Counted from the first letter of the stretch, positions 51,770-61,839 are shown. The stretch: 64,000 nt of DNA from Blastobasis lacticolella (GCA_905147135.1 LR990057.1:2790001-2854000), one strand, 5' to 3'. Notes: a model not told the origin generated them from the sequence alone. Program-made: numbers and translations.

Positions 51770-54613
51770 TCATTTCTGATTACTTTGCGCGTTTAATAAA
51801 AATATTTTAAGATTTTTCCTAAAGGTATACAATGATTGCAGCCTGCGAAGAGGCGGCGGCAAGTCGTTCCAACATTTAGTCGCTGCGAACCTGAAACTTC
51901 CGCGGAAAGCCGTCGTACGGTGACGCGGCAGCACCAGCGAGTACTGAGATGCTCGAGTCATGTTATGAATGTCGCTCGTCCACAGAAGCTTATCCGCCAG
52001 ATACGGAGGTGTTCTATACCTGACTATGCCAAACAGGAGACAAGCTAGGTGTAACTCTCTGCGATACTGCATTTTTAAAATATTTGTATTATTCAGGTAC
52101 GGTGTAATGTGTGTGCGGGGAGGGATATGAAAACAAAACCTAGCAGACGCGTTTTGCACCCGCTGGATTTGCTTCTGCGTCCGAGCTAGCAGTCGAGGGC
52201 CATAAACCACGTCCATGTAATTTAGTTTGGATAGGACAAGCGCGTCACAAAGTTGGATGCGTATCTTTGTGTTAATATAAGGTCTGATTTGATATAACAC
52301 CTTTAGCCTGTAGTAGCATTGACTTATCACATTTGACACATGTTTTTCGAAGCGGAGTTGCTCATCTAAGATAAGCCCTAGGTTCCGTGCCTCACTGACT
52401 CGCTGTATTGGTTCGTTTAAAATATGCACTGTTGCGTTCTGCGCTGTAATTTTTTGAATTTGCTTCGCGCTGCCGAGAATCATGAACTTAGACTTATTAC
52501 TATTTAAAACGAATGAATTTGATTCTGACCATCTGGCTATCCTATCTAAGTCGTCGTTCAGCCCTGTGACAGCAGAATTTACATCATCTGGGTCACATGG
52601 TATGTATAGTTGGACGTCGTCGGCATAAATGTGATACAAGCTACGTTGTATAACCTGTGTGATGTTTGTGGTGTAAATAATGAACAATACTGGGCCCAAA
52701 ATTGATCCCTGTGGGACACCTCGTGTAACGGCTGTTGGTCTGGACTCGTGAGCCTCCCCATTTGCATCCACTATTTCCACATGTTGCTTCCGGTGCTCGA
52801 AATAGCTCGTGAACCATTTCAACGTGTGACTACTAAATCCGTAATATTTCAACTTTGCTAAAAGTAGGGAGACGTCCATACAATCGAAGGCTCTGGAGAA
52901 ATCCAGGAGTACCATAAGGGTACCTAGACCGTTATCTTGAGCTTCTAATATGTTGTCCACAACCTGAGCCAATGCTGTCGAGGTACTATGCTGTTTTCTG
53001 AAACCTGACTGTACCACGGGCAAAATGTCGTTTTGTTCTAGATACTGCCGGACCTGGTCCGCTACCGCCCTCTCCAGAACCTTGGACATGCAGGGCAGTA
53101 CGCTAATTGGTCTCAGGTCGTTAAGCGACGATGGATTGTCGTTTTTTGGAAACGGCTTAACTATTGCATGTTGCCATATAGTTGGAAATATACCAGTTTC
53201 TATCGATTTATTTATAATTGCAGTAATAGCTGGCAAGATATGTGGCATCATCATTAATATCATGTCCAAGGATATCCCATCGACCCCAACTGCGTTAGAA
53301 CTAAGACTCCTGATTATCCTATTGACGCTGTCCTCCGTTACCTTTTTAAACTCAAAATGACAAAGATTGCCGCAGTGCAATCTAAAATATTCAACTTCTG
53401 AACTAGCAGCCATTTTAGTCCCCGGGACATCCTGAAAGTGGTCATTAAGCGCATTCGGATCTTTTGAGAGATTGTTAGGTATTACACTGACACTTTTAAT
53501 TCTTACATTACGCTTGATATGAGACCAGAGATTACGCGGATCGTGTATATTTGAGTTAATATAAGTGTTGTAATAAGCTTGTTTTTCCTTCACAAGTGCC
53601 TCATTCACAAGTTTTTTCAGTTCTTTATAGTATGCGACATGGGTATCCAGGCCAGATGCGCGGGCACGAACCTGTGCCTCATCGCGTTTAGACATCATTT
53701 GCCTAATGTTATATGTAATCCACGGGCACTTGTGATCCTTTACCCGTATATTTTTTAATGGTGCGTGCCAATTAAAAATCATGAGCACTGCTTGGTTTAA
53801 AAGCGTCACCATATCTTCAACCGATTCTAATGAGCAAATATAGCTCCAATTAATATTAGCCAAATCCAGGTTGAAGCTTTCTATATCTATGGATTTGAGA
53901 TTTCTTCGTAACAAATTAACAGGTGTCAATTTGGGCTTGGCGATATTAAGTTCGCAGGTCAAAAATGAGTGGCTACTAAGGTCCCGAATATAGTCTACCT
54001 GCACCAAGTTCACCTTAAGGTCAGTTGCTACTAAGTCGATTAAGGTCGCACTTGTGTTGGTAAAATGCGTTGGCTGCGTTACACATTGCGATAGACGAAA
54101 CAGTGAGAATAGATTTAAAAGCTTTTTGGTATTTGTACTGTTTGTTTCTAATAAGTTAATATTAAAGTCACCCAATAAAATAATATTATCCGCCCATGAA
54201 AAAGACCCCAGTGTGTCCGACAGTGCGTCAATAAATACATCCACATTCAACCACGGCGGCCTGTAGGCCGTACCAATCACTATGACAGTGCCGCGAACCG
54301 AGAATCGCAGCCACATTTGCTCGACGAGGGGCGCGGGTGGGTGGGGTAAAGTCTTCGCGGATAGGCCGCAAGCAACGTAGAAGCCCACTCCCCCGCCGCG
54401 CGAGCGCACGTCTGCCGGTCTCGCGACATGGCGTAAACGAAAGTTTGGTACCTTAGGAGCTCTGCCTGTCTCGTTATCACGAAGCCAAGTCTCGTTCACT
54501 GCTATAATGTCGACCCTATGGCGGTCCATGGCTACCAGGAACTCATCGTGACGTGTACCTAGGGAACACGCGTTCAGTAGCCCCAACTTAAGTTTTCGTT
54601 TATTGTAGAACAT
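51770..54613 (-). CDS. LINE ORF2: endonuclease and reverse transcriptase
   Basis: 947 codons, open throughout. It nicks the target and copies the element's RNA at the nick. Residues 1-225: APE-type endonuclease with LLNACSLGTR, catalytic Glu41 in VNETWL, YRPPW (118-121 region), Asp149 and Asn151 in LLGDFNIN, and a final SSHSF (213-217). At that last site most families have Asp before the His (SDH); here Ser214 precedes His215. Residues about 480-735: RT with RPISVLPCMSKVLERAV, SGFRKQHSTSTAL, Asp571 in VLLDFSRAFD (motif A), RGVPQGSILGPVLF (motif B) and YADD at 663-666 (motif C), then the thumb. The C-terminus (about 860-940) holds RASQYSLVLPRHRTTAFRGS and WNDLPPPLRRL, the same region left as scraps elsewhere in the window. 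No RNase H domain. The start is chosen as the first Met before the endonuclease. It follows ORF1 with a 380-base spacer. Confidence 0.92.
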   Translation of the reverse strand: MFYNKRKLKLGLLNACSLGTRHDEFLVAMDRHRVDIIAVNETWLRDNETGRAPKVPNFRLRHVARPADVRSRGGGVGFYVACGLSAKTLPHPPAPLVEQMWLRFSVRGTVIVIGTAYRPPWLNVDVFIDALSDTLGSFSWADNIILLGDFNINLLETNSTNTKKLLNLFSLFRLSQCVTQPTHFTNTSATLIDLVATDLKVNLVQVDYIRDLSSHSFLTCELNIAKPKLTPVNLLRRNLKSIDIESFNLDLANINWSYICSLESVEDMVTLLNQAVLMIFNWHAPLKNIRVKDHKCPWITYNIRQMMSKRDEAQVRARASGLDTHVAYYKELKKLVNEALVKEKQAYYNTYINSNIHDPRNLWSHIKRNVRIKSVSVIPNNLSKDPNALNDHFQDVPGTKMAASSEVEYFRLHCGNLCHFEFKKVTEDSVNRIIRSLSSNAVGVDGISLDMILMMMPHILPAITAIINKSIETGIFPTIWQHAIVKPFPKNDNPSSLNDLRPISVLPCMSKVLERAVADQVRQYLEQNDILPVVQSGFRKQHSTSTALAQVVDNILEAQDNGLGTLMVLLDFSRAFDCMDVSLLLAKLKYYGFSSHTLKWFTSYFEHRKQHVEIVDANGEAHESRPTAVTRGVPQGSILGPVLFIIYTTNITQVIQRSLYHIYADDVQLYIPCDPDDVNSAVTGLNDDLDRIARWSESNSFVLNSNKSKFMILGSAKQIQKITAQNATVHILNEPIQRVSEARNLGLILDEQLRFEKHVSNVISQCYYRLKVLYQIRPYINTKIRIQLCDALVLSKLNYMDVVYGPRLLARTQKQIQRVQNASARFCFHIPPRTHITPYLNNTNILKMQYRRELHLACLLFGIVRYRTPPYLADKLLWTSDIHNMTRASQYSLVLPRHRTTAFRGSFRFAATKCWNDLPPPLRRLQSLYTFRKNLKIFLLNAQSNQK

Positions 54614-54993
54614 TATAAATTGTCGGTTTATAGGTAAATGTAATGATTCTTGTTTTGTCTGTATACGTATATAAGTATGTAAATAGTGTAGTTTGTAAGA
54701 ATAGGTTAAGTATACGTGTTAATAGTGTAAAGTGATGAATGTGTTTATGTTGGCAGTAAATATGATTGGTTCGTAGACATATAATAGTGTAAGGTTTTTT
54801 GCAAGTTAAGATAGTAGGTAGATAGAAAGAATGTAGGTATGAGTTCGTGTTAAAGTTGTTTATAGTGAGTGTATAATGAAAATATTGTGTAGGCATAAAT
54901 ATAATAGTATAGACAGGATATATTAGGTTATCTTTATTGAAGCATATGCAATGACACTGTGCGACAAGGAGCATACATAAAAAAATATCTAAT

Positions 54994-56100
54994 TTAGCGC
55001 TTAGCGTCGTTAGTAGGCAGGCGAACGCACTCGGGCCCAAAAACACGCACGAGATCGGGCTCGGAGCGAATGCGATGGCCCGGCTCACCTTGAGCCTTCC
55101 GGGCGTATATTTTCCCGTCTCGAGTCCACACATACCGCCATTTTAGCAGACGCGCCGACTCCCGGGCCGCGTAATGTAGTCTCCGGTTCTCCCTGGTGAG
55201 GCGCTCGTTAATATAAAATCGTGCCGGGTCTGCCATGATGCCTACGCCCTCGGTGGTCGGTATCCTACGCACACGCGCGGCCCGAAGCATCTCGTCCCTT
55301 AGGGAGCGGCGCACCAGCCGCACCGCGATCGGGCGCGGGCGCACGGCACCCCCGCCGGCCTCCCTGATGGTCCCCACGCGCTGACAGCTCACGAGATCTC
55401 CCTCGCTCAGCCGGAGCCCCACCTTGGCTGCACACCCCATTACGACATGGACCACGCTCTCCCCGTTGGTTTCGGGAACCCCGCTGATATCCACATCATT
55501 ACCTAGGGCGTCCTGTTCGCGCTCCACAAGGTCGACCTTCAGCTGGGCGACGGTGGCCTCTAGCGCCCGGATGCACTCAGCAGGGTCAGCCCACTCTTCC
55601 TTCATCCGTTTCTCCCAGACATCCATTCTAGCCTCCACAGCACTCACCCGACAGTCACACTGCACCATTTGGGCCCTCAACTCCACCACGTCGGCCATAA
55701 GCGCTCGGAACTCCTGGCGTGCTTCCCGAATTTCATCCCGCATCAGGCGCAACTCGCGCAGTACCGTCGACTGCGCGTCGTGCACGCTTGTCTCCATATA
55801 GGCTGTTGCATCCAACGACGTACTATCCAGCGCTGTGGTGTTCATGGCTTCCACCATGGACTTATCCAGTAGACCTTGTTGGACCGGAGTGCTGGCCTTT
55901 TGCGGGACGCTATCGCGACAGTCTGGGCACCGCCAGGACTCGCTCACCGGAACTCCCATAGGCACGCTCACGCATTCCCGATGGTTGGTGTGTAGGCAGC
56001 CAGGACACGCCACTGCCTCCGCCGGTGACAAAAATCTCCCGCATGTGTTGCATTTTAGAGCCATTATAGCGTTATTTATCAATAAATCACAAAATTGCAC
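54994..56100 (-). CDS. LINE ORF1: PHD finger, coiled coil, FP-like domain
   Basis: 368 codons from the first Met; Met13 (56064) is the more likely start because the zinc finger begins four residues later. Residues 17-61 spell a PHD finger, Cys4-His-Cys3: C17-x2-C20, C32-x2-C35, H40-x2-C43, C58-x2-C61 (CNTCGRFLSPAEAVACPGC, then WRCPDC). Residues about 100-195 are a charged heptad-like stretch (LRELRLMRDEIREARQEFRA) expected to form a coiled coil for trimer or oligomer assembly. Residues about 200-355 resemble the RNA/nucleic-acid-binding end found in insect LINE ORF1 and in baculovirus FP-type proteins: VVHVVMGCAAKVGL, ARFYINERLTRENRRLHYAA, WRYVWTRDGKIYARKAQG. The protein probably binds the element's RNA as a chaperone and helps import it. 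GC-rich compared with the surroundings. Open throughout. Confidence 0.88.
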   Translation of the reverse strand: MQFCDLLINNAIMALKCNTCGRFLSPAEAVACPGCLHTNHRECVSVPMGVPVSESWRCPDCRDSVPQKASTPVQQGLLDKSMVEAMNTTALDSTSLDATAYMETSVHDAQSTVLRELRLMRDEIREARQEFRALMADVVELRAQMVQCDCRVSAVEARMDVWEKRMKEEWADPAECIRALEATVAQLKVDLVEREQDALGNDVDISGVPETNGESVVHVVMGCAAKVGLRLSEGDLVSCQRVGTIREAGGGAVRPRPIAVRLVRRSLRDEMLRAARVRRIPTTEGVGIMADPARFYINERLTRENRRLHYAARESARLLKWRYVWTRDGKIYARKAQGEPGHRIRSEPDLVRVFGPECVRLPTNDAKR

Positions 56101-56349
56101 AAAACAGCTGTTCGTTATTTACACTTGTGGGTACCCGCAAGTAGGGTCAATGCACTGCGCTATCTAAGGTGGTTCAGATTATCTACTATTCTTCGTATTG
56201 ACTATTTGACTTTGTTTCCACTGTATTGTCTTTACTATTGAATTATTTTAATAGTAAATTTAAGTTAAATTAACAACTATGTAATTTTTAAAACCACAAT
56301 CTACGCGCACTGTGTGTGATAGCAACAACGTCCGTGACGTCACTCGACG

Positions 56350-56805
56350 AATTCGGTTAGCTGTTACAAATTTCTTATAGATATAAGTTTGCCATTGTAC
56401 TCATTTTCGTTTGATGTATTTAACTATGCATACAATAAAGAATATAATAATACTTTCAACGTAAGTGTGGATGAGTAGGAACGGAACATAATAATTTGCA
56501 AACTTAGAAATTTTATTAATATACAGGCACGGGATGCCAATCGACCAGTCCAGTTGAACCAGACACACTGTCCCCAGAAGACCTTGATCAATCTCACTTC
56601 GCCAATGATATTAGGAGCCACACCTAAGGCAAGCTACTCATCTTTACAAAATACGTACAGAAGGAAGGATAAACATGAAATAGACATTAAACAAACACAC
56701 AGGTAAACTTACTACCTACAGTAACAGACATAATAAAGACAGAGGCTGCCATTCGTACCTTGTGTTATTACCCCCACACTGTACCTACCCCAGATAGGTC
56801 AACCC
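56350..56805. other. No gene seen
   Basis: AT-rich flank of the LINE. A short phrase GGATGCCAATCGACC near 56532 recalls the GGGTGCCAATA phrase of family E but is not extended. Confidence 0.4.
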
Positions 56806-56809
56806 AAGT

Positions 56810-56955
56810 TGCTCTCGTGCGCGATAAGCGACAAAAGGCACGACATAGATACTGCTATATTTTTCATCTTAGTATTGAGAGAAGGAAACAAACGCTCTCT
56901 CGCGGCATGTGGGCACAGATACGCTGGGGCTACTGGTTTATCTGGTTATAGGACT
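56810..56955 (+). repeat. Repeat family G, copy 3
   Basis: TTGCTCTCGTGCGCGATAAG, ACTGCTATATTTTTCATCTT, AGTATTGAGAGAAGGAAACA then AACGCTCTCTCGCGGCATG. Same order as 4232-4360 and 5078-5245. Confidence 0.6.
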
Positions 56956-56959
56956 CTGT

Positions 56960-57090
56960 CAACCTGGGTGAGTACCACCGCCTAATCTATTTCTGCCACT
57001 GAGCAATAATACTTGCATTGTTGCTTGGCGGCGCAAATACAGGCATGAGGCATTACATCTTAGTTCTCAAAGTGACAACGCACGTCCTGT
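56960..57090 (+). mobile_element. LINE 3' tail, type T3
   Basis: GGGTGAGTACCACCGCCTAA, CAATAATACTTGCATTG and AATACAGGCATGAGGCATTA. Worn. Confidence 0.55.
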
Positions 57091-57150
57091 GGTAGTAATT
57101 ACGATCTGTCAAATCCTGGATCATGGTCTGGGGTGCGATTCTCATGTAGG
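57090..57150 (+). mobile_element. SINE A scrap
   Basis: GTAATTACGATCTGTCAAAT then CCTGGATCATGGTC, a short piece of the SINE A 3' half. Tail lost. Confidence 0.5.
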
Positions 57151-57154
57151 CTAA

Positions 57155-57810
57155 ATGTGGGATGTTCTGTCGGATGATAACAATATTTCAAGGCCTGTCA
57201 CGTTTCGTTGTTGATTAGAGAATAACATAGCTGGCCTAGATGATTTATTAAGTGTATTATATGCTTAGTGCGAGCGATTTAACAATCCGACTATACAAAA
57301 TGGCTAACAATTCCTCAACACAGCATTGTAACCACAATCCATCTTTGTCTATAACGCAGGCATTTCAAAATTATTAATGTATTTACTATGTTATTGAACA
57401 CCTATTTATTTATTTGTATATCTTTGAGTGATTAACAGCATAAACATTGTTATCGAAGAGCTAAAAAAGAAATTCTCATAAATCCTTCTTACATTGTTAC
57501 GTGTTTGAAAATGCATTTACTGATGTCATTACATCAGCAACATTATTATAACCCGCGTCACGAAAGAAGAGACTTGTCAAATGGCAGTGGAGGGGATTTC
57601 GCGCAGGTAATCGTATACAGCGCAAGTCGAACCACGGGAACTGCCAAGCCTCTCTTATTTGACACTAGCTACAGTTAGATCGATTCTATTTAAATAGGTT
57701 TAATGCTAGTATCATATATGGACACTTTACTGATCTTCTTCTTCTTATCGAGTCGATAAGAAGACTTTACTGATATTATTACTTTTGACCTGTCTGCTGA
57801 AAAAATCTAT
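57155..57810. other. No gene seen
   Basis: AT-rich. A short duplicated inverted phrase (CTTCTTCTTATCGAGTCGAT then AAGAAG) lies at 57736-57765. Otherwise nothing was recognised. Confidence 0.4.
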
Positions 57811-57817
57811 ACAAACT

Positions 57818-58065
57818 CCGACAAAAAAAGAGGGTTGTTACATACAAGTGTGACGTGTGTATGTGTGGCTTTGTGTATCTGTGGCTTTATGTATCTGTTT
57901 GGGGCATCGTAGCTCCCGAACAGAGGGACCGATTTGTATGCGGTTTTTTCTATTCGAAAGCCAGTTTAATCGAAATGATTCTCTGCTTTGTTTCATAAAA
58001 ATCTGTTGAATAGTTTACAAAATATTTGAGTATCCGCAAATTTGGTCGGGGGCTTTTCGGCATCC
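57818..58065 (+). repeat. Dispersed repeat family H, best copy
   Basis: AACTCCGACAAAAAAAGAGG, GTGTGACGTGTGTATGTGTG, GGGGCATCGTAGCTCCCGAA, GTATGCGGTTTTTTCTATTC and an ATTTGGTCGGGGGCTTTTCG end. The start and end phrases (CCGAC... and ...GTCGGGGG) are inverted to each other. Confidence 0.6.
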
Positions 58066-58069
58066 ATCT

Positions 58070-58680
58070 AGAAGACAATGCCGTAACCGAAGTCCCCACC
58101 CTCATTTTCATCACCTAAACTTCCAACAGATTAAAGTTACTCCGAAATAACTTCACCAAATCATAATAAAACCGTTAACACGTAAAGTAGGACTCGGGGC
58201 AATAATCAGACACTCCAAATATTCGAGTTAAACTGAAAACAGCCGTCACCGCTGGCTTAATTTTAATTATCTTGAGGAACTCACCATTGTTGTTCTCGAA
58301 GTTTCCGTCCTTGGTCCCTTGGTGAATTTGTTAGGGGAATTCCCTAAGCCCCAGTGCTAAGCCTAGGGCGGTGACTTTGTTGGCTGTGTTTTGAGTTGTT
58401 TATTTTGTGATTTAAGTTAAGATTTTTTTCTTCGGACGTGATTTTTCATTTTTTATATGTGAGTAAAAATATGCAGTCTGTTAGAATTCATCGGTTTCTT
58501 TTATAAATTATGGCAGGACTCTGAAATGTCTTCAGCACACAATCAGTTCTTAAATCGGGCGCGACCGTCTGACTCGAGCGGATTATAGTCTGCAATAATT
58601 GCTACTCGAATTATTTAAGCGGTCATGTTCGATGGATATGATCTCGCGCGCGCACGGTATATTATTTTGGCTCCGGCTCG
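58070..58680. other. No gene seen
   Basis: Mixed sequence with a GC-richer end. No exon or repeat was recognised. Confidence 0.4.
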
Positions 58681-58684
58681 GCTT

Positions 58685-58862
58685 GACATCAATATCCCGG
58701 TTATGCTCTCGTACGCGAGGGCACGGAGGTCCGCCTTGACTTGACTTGATGCAAGACCTGGCAAATTAGGTAATTACAGTGAAGTGACTGCCATTTCACT
58801 CCGTGATCCTGTAAGCAGGGGACCCTGACCAGATTGGATCATGGTTACACATTCAGCCGTCA
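58685..58862 (-). mobile_element. SINE A, tail half
   Basis: Antisense: CCCGGTTATGCTCTCGTACG, ATTAGGTAATTACAGTGAAG, GGGACCCTGACCAGATTGGA then TCATGGTTACACATTCAG. Contains a small duplication (TTGACTTGACTTGATG). Confidence 0.8.
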
Positions 58863-59143
58863 CTTCCAACAGAAGACTGGTACTTATTAATTGTTTTCCT
58901 GTAACCATCTTATCCTAGCTCCAGGAAATCGTGTTATCTAACGATTAGTAAGTTAGCTAACTTATAAACGATGAACAAAGTTGTATCCTCCCACTCGTTT
59001 CATCGGAAACAGTTTGTATATGCGTACATTTACAACTTTAGGTGTTATCGAACAATTTTTTCGAGGATAAGGGCGTGAAAGTTTTTGGATTAAATTCCTG
59101 TGATGTTATACTATTATGTCAGTTATAAGGTAGGTTTAATAGA

Positions 59144-59763
59144 GGAGCTCCGTGGCCGATGTGGTGTCCGGCAGAGTAGAATAGCACCAACCCCTTACAC
59201 TCATGGGTGTCGTACAAGGCGACTAATGTTTTCGAGGCAAAAGATCAAGATGTCTCCGTAGTCTGGAAAATGGGCAGCAGCATTTTCCATTGTTATATTT
59301 AAACACTGCGATCTCCAACCCGTGAAGCGTGCGATCTCCAGCCCTGCCAAGCGTGGAGATTTTGGCAATAACCTCCTCTTTCGTGGAAGAGGTCCTACGT
59401 CCTGCAGTGGACTGTCACGGGCTGTGATGGTGATCTATGCGATGGTCTTAAGGTATCTGACTCGAAAGAGAGAGGTACTGGGTGCGAATCCCACTGCGGC
59501 CATATATCAATGACTCTTTTATGAGTTATGTACATTAGTTGAATGCTAACCGGTGAAGGAAAACATTGTGATTAAACCTGCACGCGTCTGAGAGTGTAAC
59601 CATGATCCTATCTGGTCAGGTTCCCCTGTGAGCAGGGTCACGGAGGTCAGATGGCCGTCGCTAAACTGTAGTTATCTAATCTGCCAAATCCTGGATCATG
59701 GTCAAGGTTAACCCTGGGCCCTCGTGGGCTTGAGCACAACCGGGACATTAACACCAAGATGTT
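59144..59763 (+). mobile_element. SINE A, probably interrupted by SINE B
   Basis: GAGCTCCGTGGCCGATG at 59145-59161 looks like the start of a SINE A head. The rest of SINE A begins at 59440 with CGATGGTCTTAAGGTATCTG, has a B box GGGTGCGAATCCCAC, and ends CGGGACATTAACACCAAGAT at 59760. SINE B lies between. Confidence 0.7.
59162..59439 (+). mobile_element. SINE B with small internal duplication
   Basis: TGGTGTCCGGCAGAGTAGAA to GTCCTGCAGTGGACTGTCAC then GGGCTGTGATGGTGATC. Around 59310-59350 the segment GCGATCTCCAACCCGTGAAG then CGTGCGATCTCCAGCCC shows a local duplication of ~25 bases. CGATG at 59157-59161 and 59440-59444 may be the target duplication. Confidence 0.8.
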
Positions 59764-59814
59764 TTTTTATAACATAGTTTTAATAATAGTAATAATAATA
59801 ATCTAATACCGCCA

Positions 59815-59890
59815 CGGGGTGCCAATAACAAAAGATCTTAATTAAATTGATCACAATAACTTAAATTATTTTAAGATTATGATAAAATTA
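59815..59890 (+). repeat. Repeat family E, partial
   Basis: CACGGGGTGCCAATAACAAA then AGATCTTAATTAAATTGATC and ACAATAACTTAAATTATTTT resembles the start of 61840-62010. Confidence 0.45.
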
Positions 59891-59894
59891 AAAA

Positions 59895-60370
59895 GTAGGT
59901 AAGCAAAATATACTTGGATACATGGGCACATTAAAATATCTTCTAATTAAGCTAAAACTGTTCATTTCGCGTCCCAGAGTACATTATAAACGTGACGTCA
60001 CGCCGGCAATTTGTCAAGGTGCGTGCCAGTCATTTGTTTAATCTGTGTATTTCGCCCAAATTACCGAACGAAGGCCTAAAGGCTCCCCCAAACAGGCGCG
60101 ATATAACGCGCGATAATAACGCGAGCGGTTTTGCGATAAGCGGTGTAGTTTCCACTCAGCCTCGCTAAGGAGCTTAAAGCTGCTGTATGAGAGAGCTTTT
60201 ATTGTGAGCACGATTGATTGGTTTCGTGCTGCGTATCTTTTATTTGATCAGCGGGGCTAATGTCCAACTCAATGGACAACTGAATTTGACATTAGATAAT
60301 TCTACACTACTACATCTACGTTGGCCACTGGCCACGTCTGCCGAATCAGAGTAGTGTAAGATTATTATAT
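59895..60370. other. No gene seen
   Basis: GC-richer part at 60100-60150 (GCGATATAACGCGCGATAAT) without recognised ends. No exon seen. Confidence 0.4.
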
Positions 60371-60380
60371 TAAGATTATG

Positions 60381-60627
60381 GCCGTATGGTGTCCGGCAGA
60401 GTAGAATAGCACCAACCCCTTACACTCATGGGTGTCGTTCAAGGCGACTAATGTTTTCGAAGCAAAAGAGCTAGAGTCTCAAGAGAAAATGGGCAGCAGC
60501 ATTTTCCATTATTATATTTAAACACTGCGATCTCCAATTCGCCTGTCAAGCGTGGAGATTATGGCAATAACCTTTCGTGGAAGAGGCCCTAAGTCCTGCA
60601 GTGGACTGTTACGGTCTGTGATGAATG
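60381..60627 (+). mobile_element. SINE B with target duplication
   Basis: GCCGTATGGTGTCCGGCAGA to GTCCTGCAGTGGACTGTTAC then GGTCTGTGATGAATG. AAGATTATG stands on both sides (60372-60380 and 60628-60636), a 9-base target duplication. The middle is shortened (GTCTCAAGAGAAAATGGG). Confidence 0.9.
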
Positions 60628-60694
60628 AAGATTATGATATGTCAAACTCAGTTGTCCACTGAGATAGCCAATACCCCGCTGGGCAGTAGAAGAG

Positions 60695-60900
60695 TGGAAT
60701 TGTTATTAGACAAATATTTTTGGGCTATTTCTAAATATAGTATAAAACAAAGTCGCTTTCCGCCGTTTGTCCCTCTGTATGTACGGCCGTCTGTCCTTGT
60801 TAAACCTTTTAAACTACACAAGAGAGATAGAGTGTTTTAAGAGGAAGGTTCATAGGGTTACAACACGCGAGCAAAGTAGCGGCCAGCTGGTAAGTTCCAA
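60695..60900 (+). repeat. Helitron-like dispersed repeat, copy 1
   Basis: AGTATAAAACAAAGTCGCTT, TCCCTCTGTATGTACGGCCG, AGAGATAGAGTGTTTTAAGA then GGAAGGTTCATAGGG. Shares the order of phrases with 63600-63790. I know this type as common in Lepidoptera; the Helitron assignment rests on the end phrase of the other copy. Confidence 0.5.
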
Positions 60901-60904
60901 AGGG

Positions 60905-61360
60905 AACCGGCATTGACGTATTGAATTTTGACTTATGTTCTGTGTGTTTGAGGATTTCTACTAGACCTACGGCCTACGGAATCCTTTTGTTTGGCTAACT
61001 AGATAATCATGGTAATAATCACAGCCATAGGTCTGCTCCCGCTCCGTGCACACCGATCTACTCTATGCCCCTTGCTTCCAGTCTCTCTACGACCTTTACG
61101 AGTTCGGCAGTCGGCAGTCATGACACCAACACCTTTAACCTCAAAATAAATAACATCGTTTTGTATTTTGCACAGGTGTTCGTTAGAGTCCTAAATTATA
61201 CGCGCGAAGGGGGGAAACTTGTCTTAAAAATCAAAACTTGAGGGTACTATTTTATTATTATTTTTTTAGAGTTGTGAGGCTTCAATGTTGTTACATGTAC
61301 AGAAGCGCCTAGTTATAATACCCAACATTCACCCGTTATCACTCACCAATAATCGCCAAC
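60905..61360. other. No gene seen
   Basis: No coding segment or repeat recognised; the 61285-61485 frame overlaps repeat family E and is treated as chance. Confidence 0.4.
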
Positions 61361-61364
61361 AATT

Positions 61365-61535
61365 GTCTATCTTAGGTAATAACAAAAGCTATCACAATCA
61401 AGATAGCCACAATGATTCCCTATTAAGCCGCCGTTTAGAAAAACGATGGACCAGTGATGTGGGTCGCATGTCGGCGGGGTGTTGATTGAATTTTCCGCGG
61501 AGATGGCGTTGGGGCCATTAAGATGGCGCGTCACA
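61365..61535 (+). repeat. Repeat family E, copy 1
   Basis: GGTAATAACAAAAGCTATCA, GCCACAATGATTCCCTATTA, GGCGGGGTGTTGATTGAATT then TTCCGCGG and GGCGTTGGGGCCATTAAGAT. Same order as 61840-62010, about 470 bases downstream. Confidence 0.6.
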
Positions 61536-61839
61536 CAAGCTTATAGGCGGCTTCAATAAACAGCAATCTCTGTGACTACAGATGTGACACTTTCTAATAT
61601 TTTGACAACAGATAGTTCTGTTTTTAAAAGCTTGCGTATTAGAAGGCAACGTAGTCTTAATATAACAAATCTACCGACTACTTTTCGAGCGTAGCAATTC
61701 GTAGAAACTATCGATAACTTTGACTCCATTACAAAAAATTATATTACACATATTATTATGTATTAGATGGGACTTACACGCGACGTACCTTTTCGATTTG
61801 ATTTCCCAATTCTATTACAATAATAATAATATACCGTTA

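Larger units (their letters stand above)
51079..56345 (-). mobile_element. CR1-group LINE, nearly full length
   Basis: The element runs on the minus strand: 5' UTR (from 56101 to somewhere between 56160 and 56345), ORF1 (56100-54994), a 380-base spacer, ORF2 (54613-51770), a 3' UTR of about 690 bases and a terminal (CTATT)n repeat at about 51079 (AATAG on plus). Both ORFs are uninterrupted, so the copy is young or still competent. The tail of a 5-base microsatellite in place of poly(A), two ORFs and PHD-bearing ORF1 fit the CR1 group; the exact clade needs a tree. The 5' edge is uncertain and no target duplication was found. Confidence 0.8.

Noticed and set aside
54600..55133. A 177-codon minus-strand frame between ORF1 and ORF2 of the LINE
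   Set aside because: It overlaps the end of ORF1 in another frame, then runs through AT-rich spacer with Leu/Thr/Tyr-rich low-complexity text; no domain is seen.
55424..56167. Plus-strand frames opposite LINE ORF1
   Set aside because: They are antisense shadows of GC-rich ORF1 codons.
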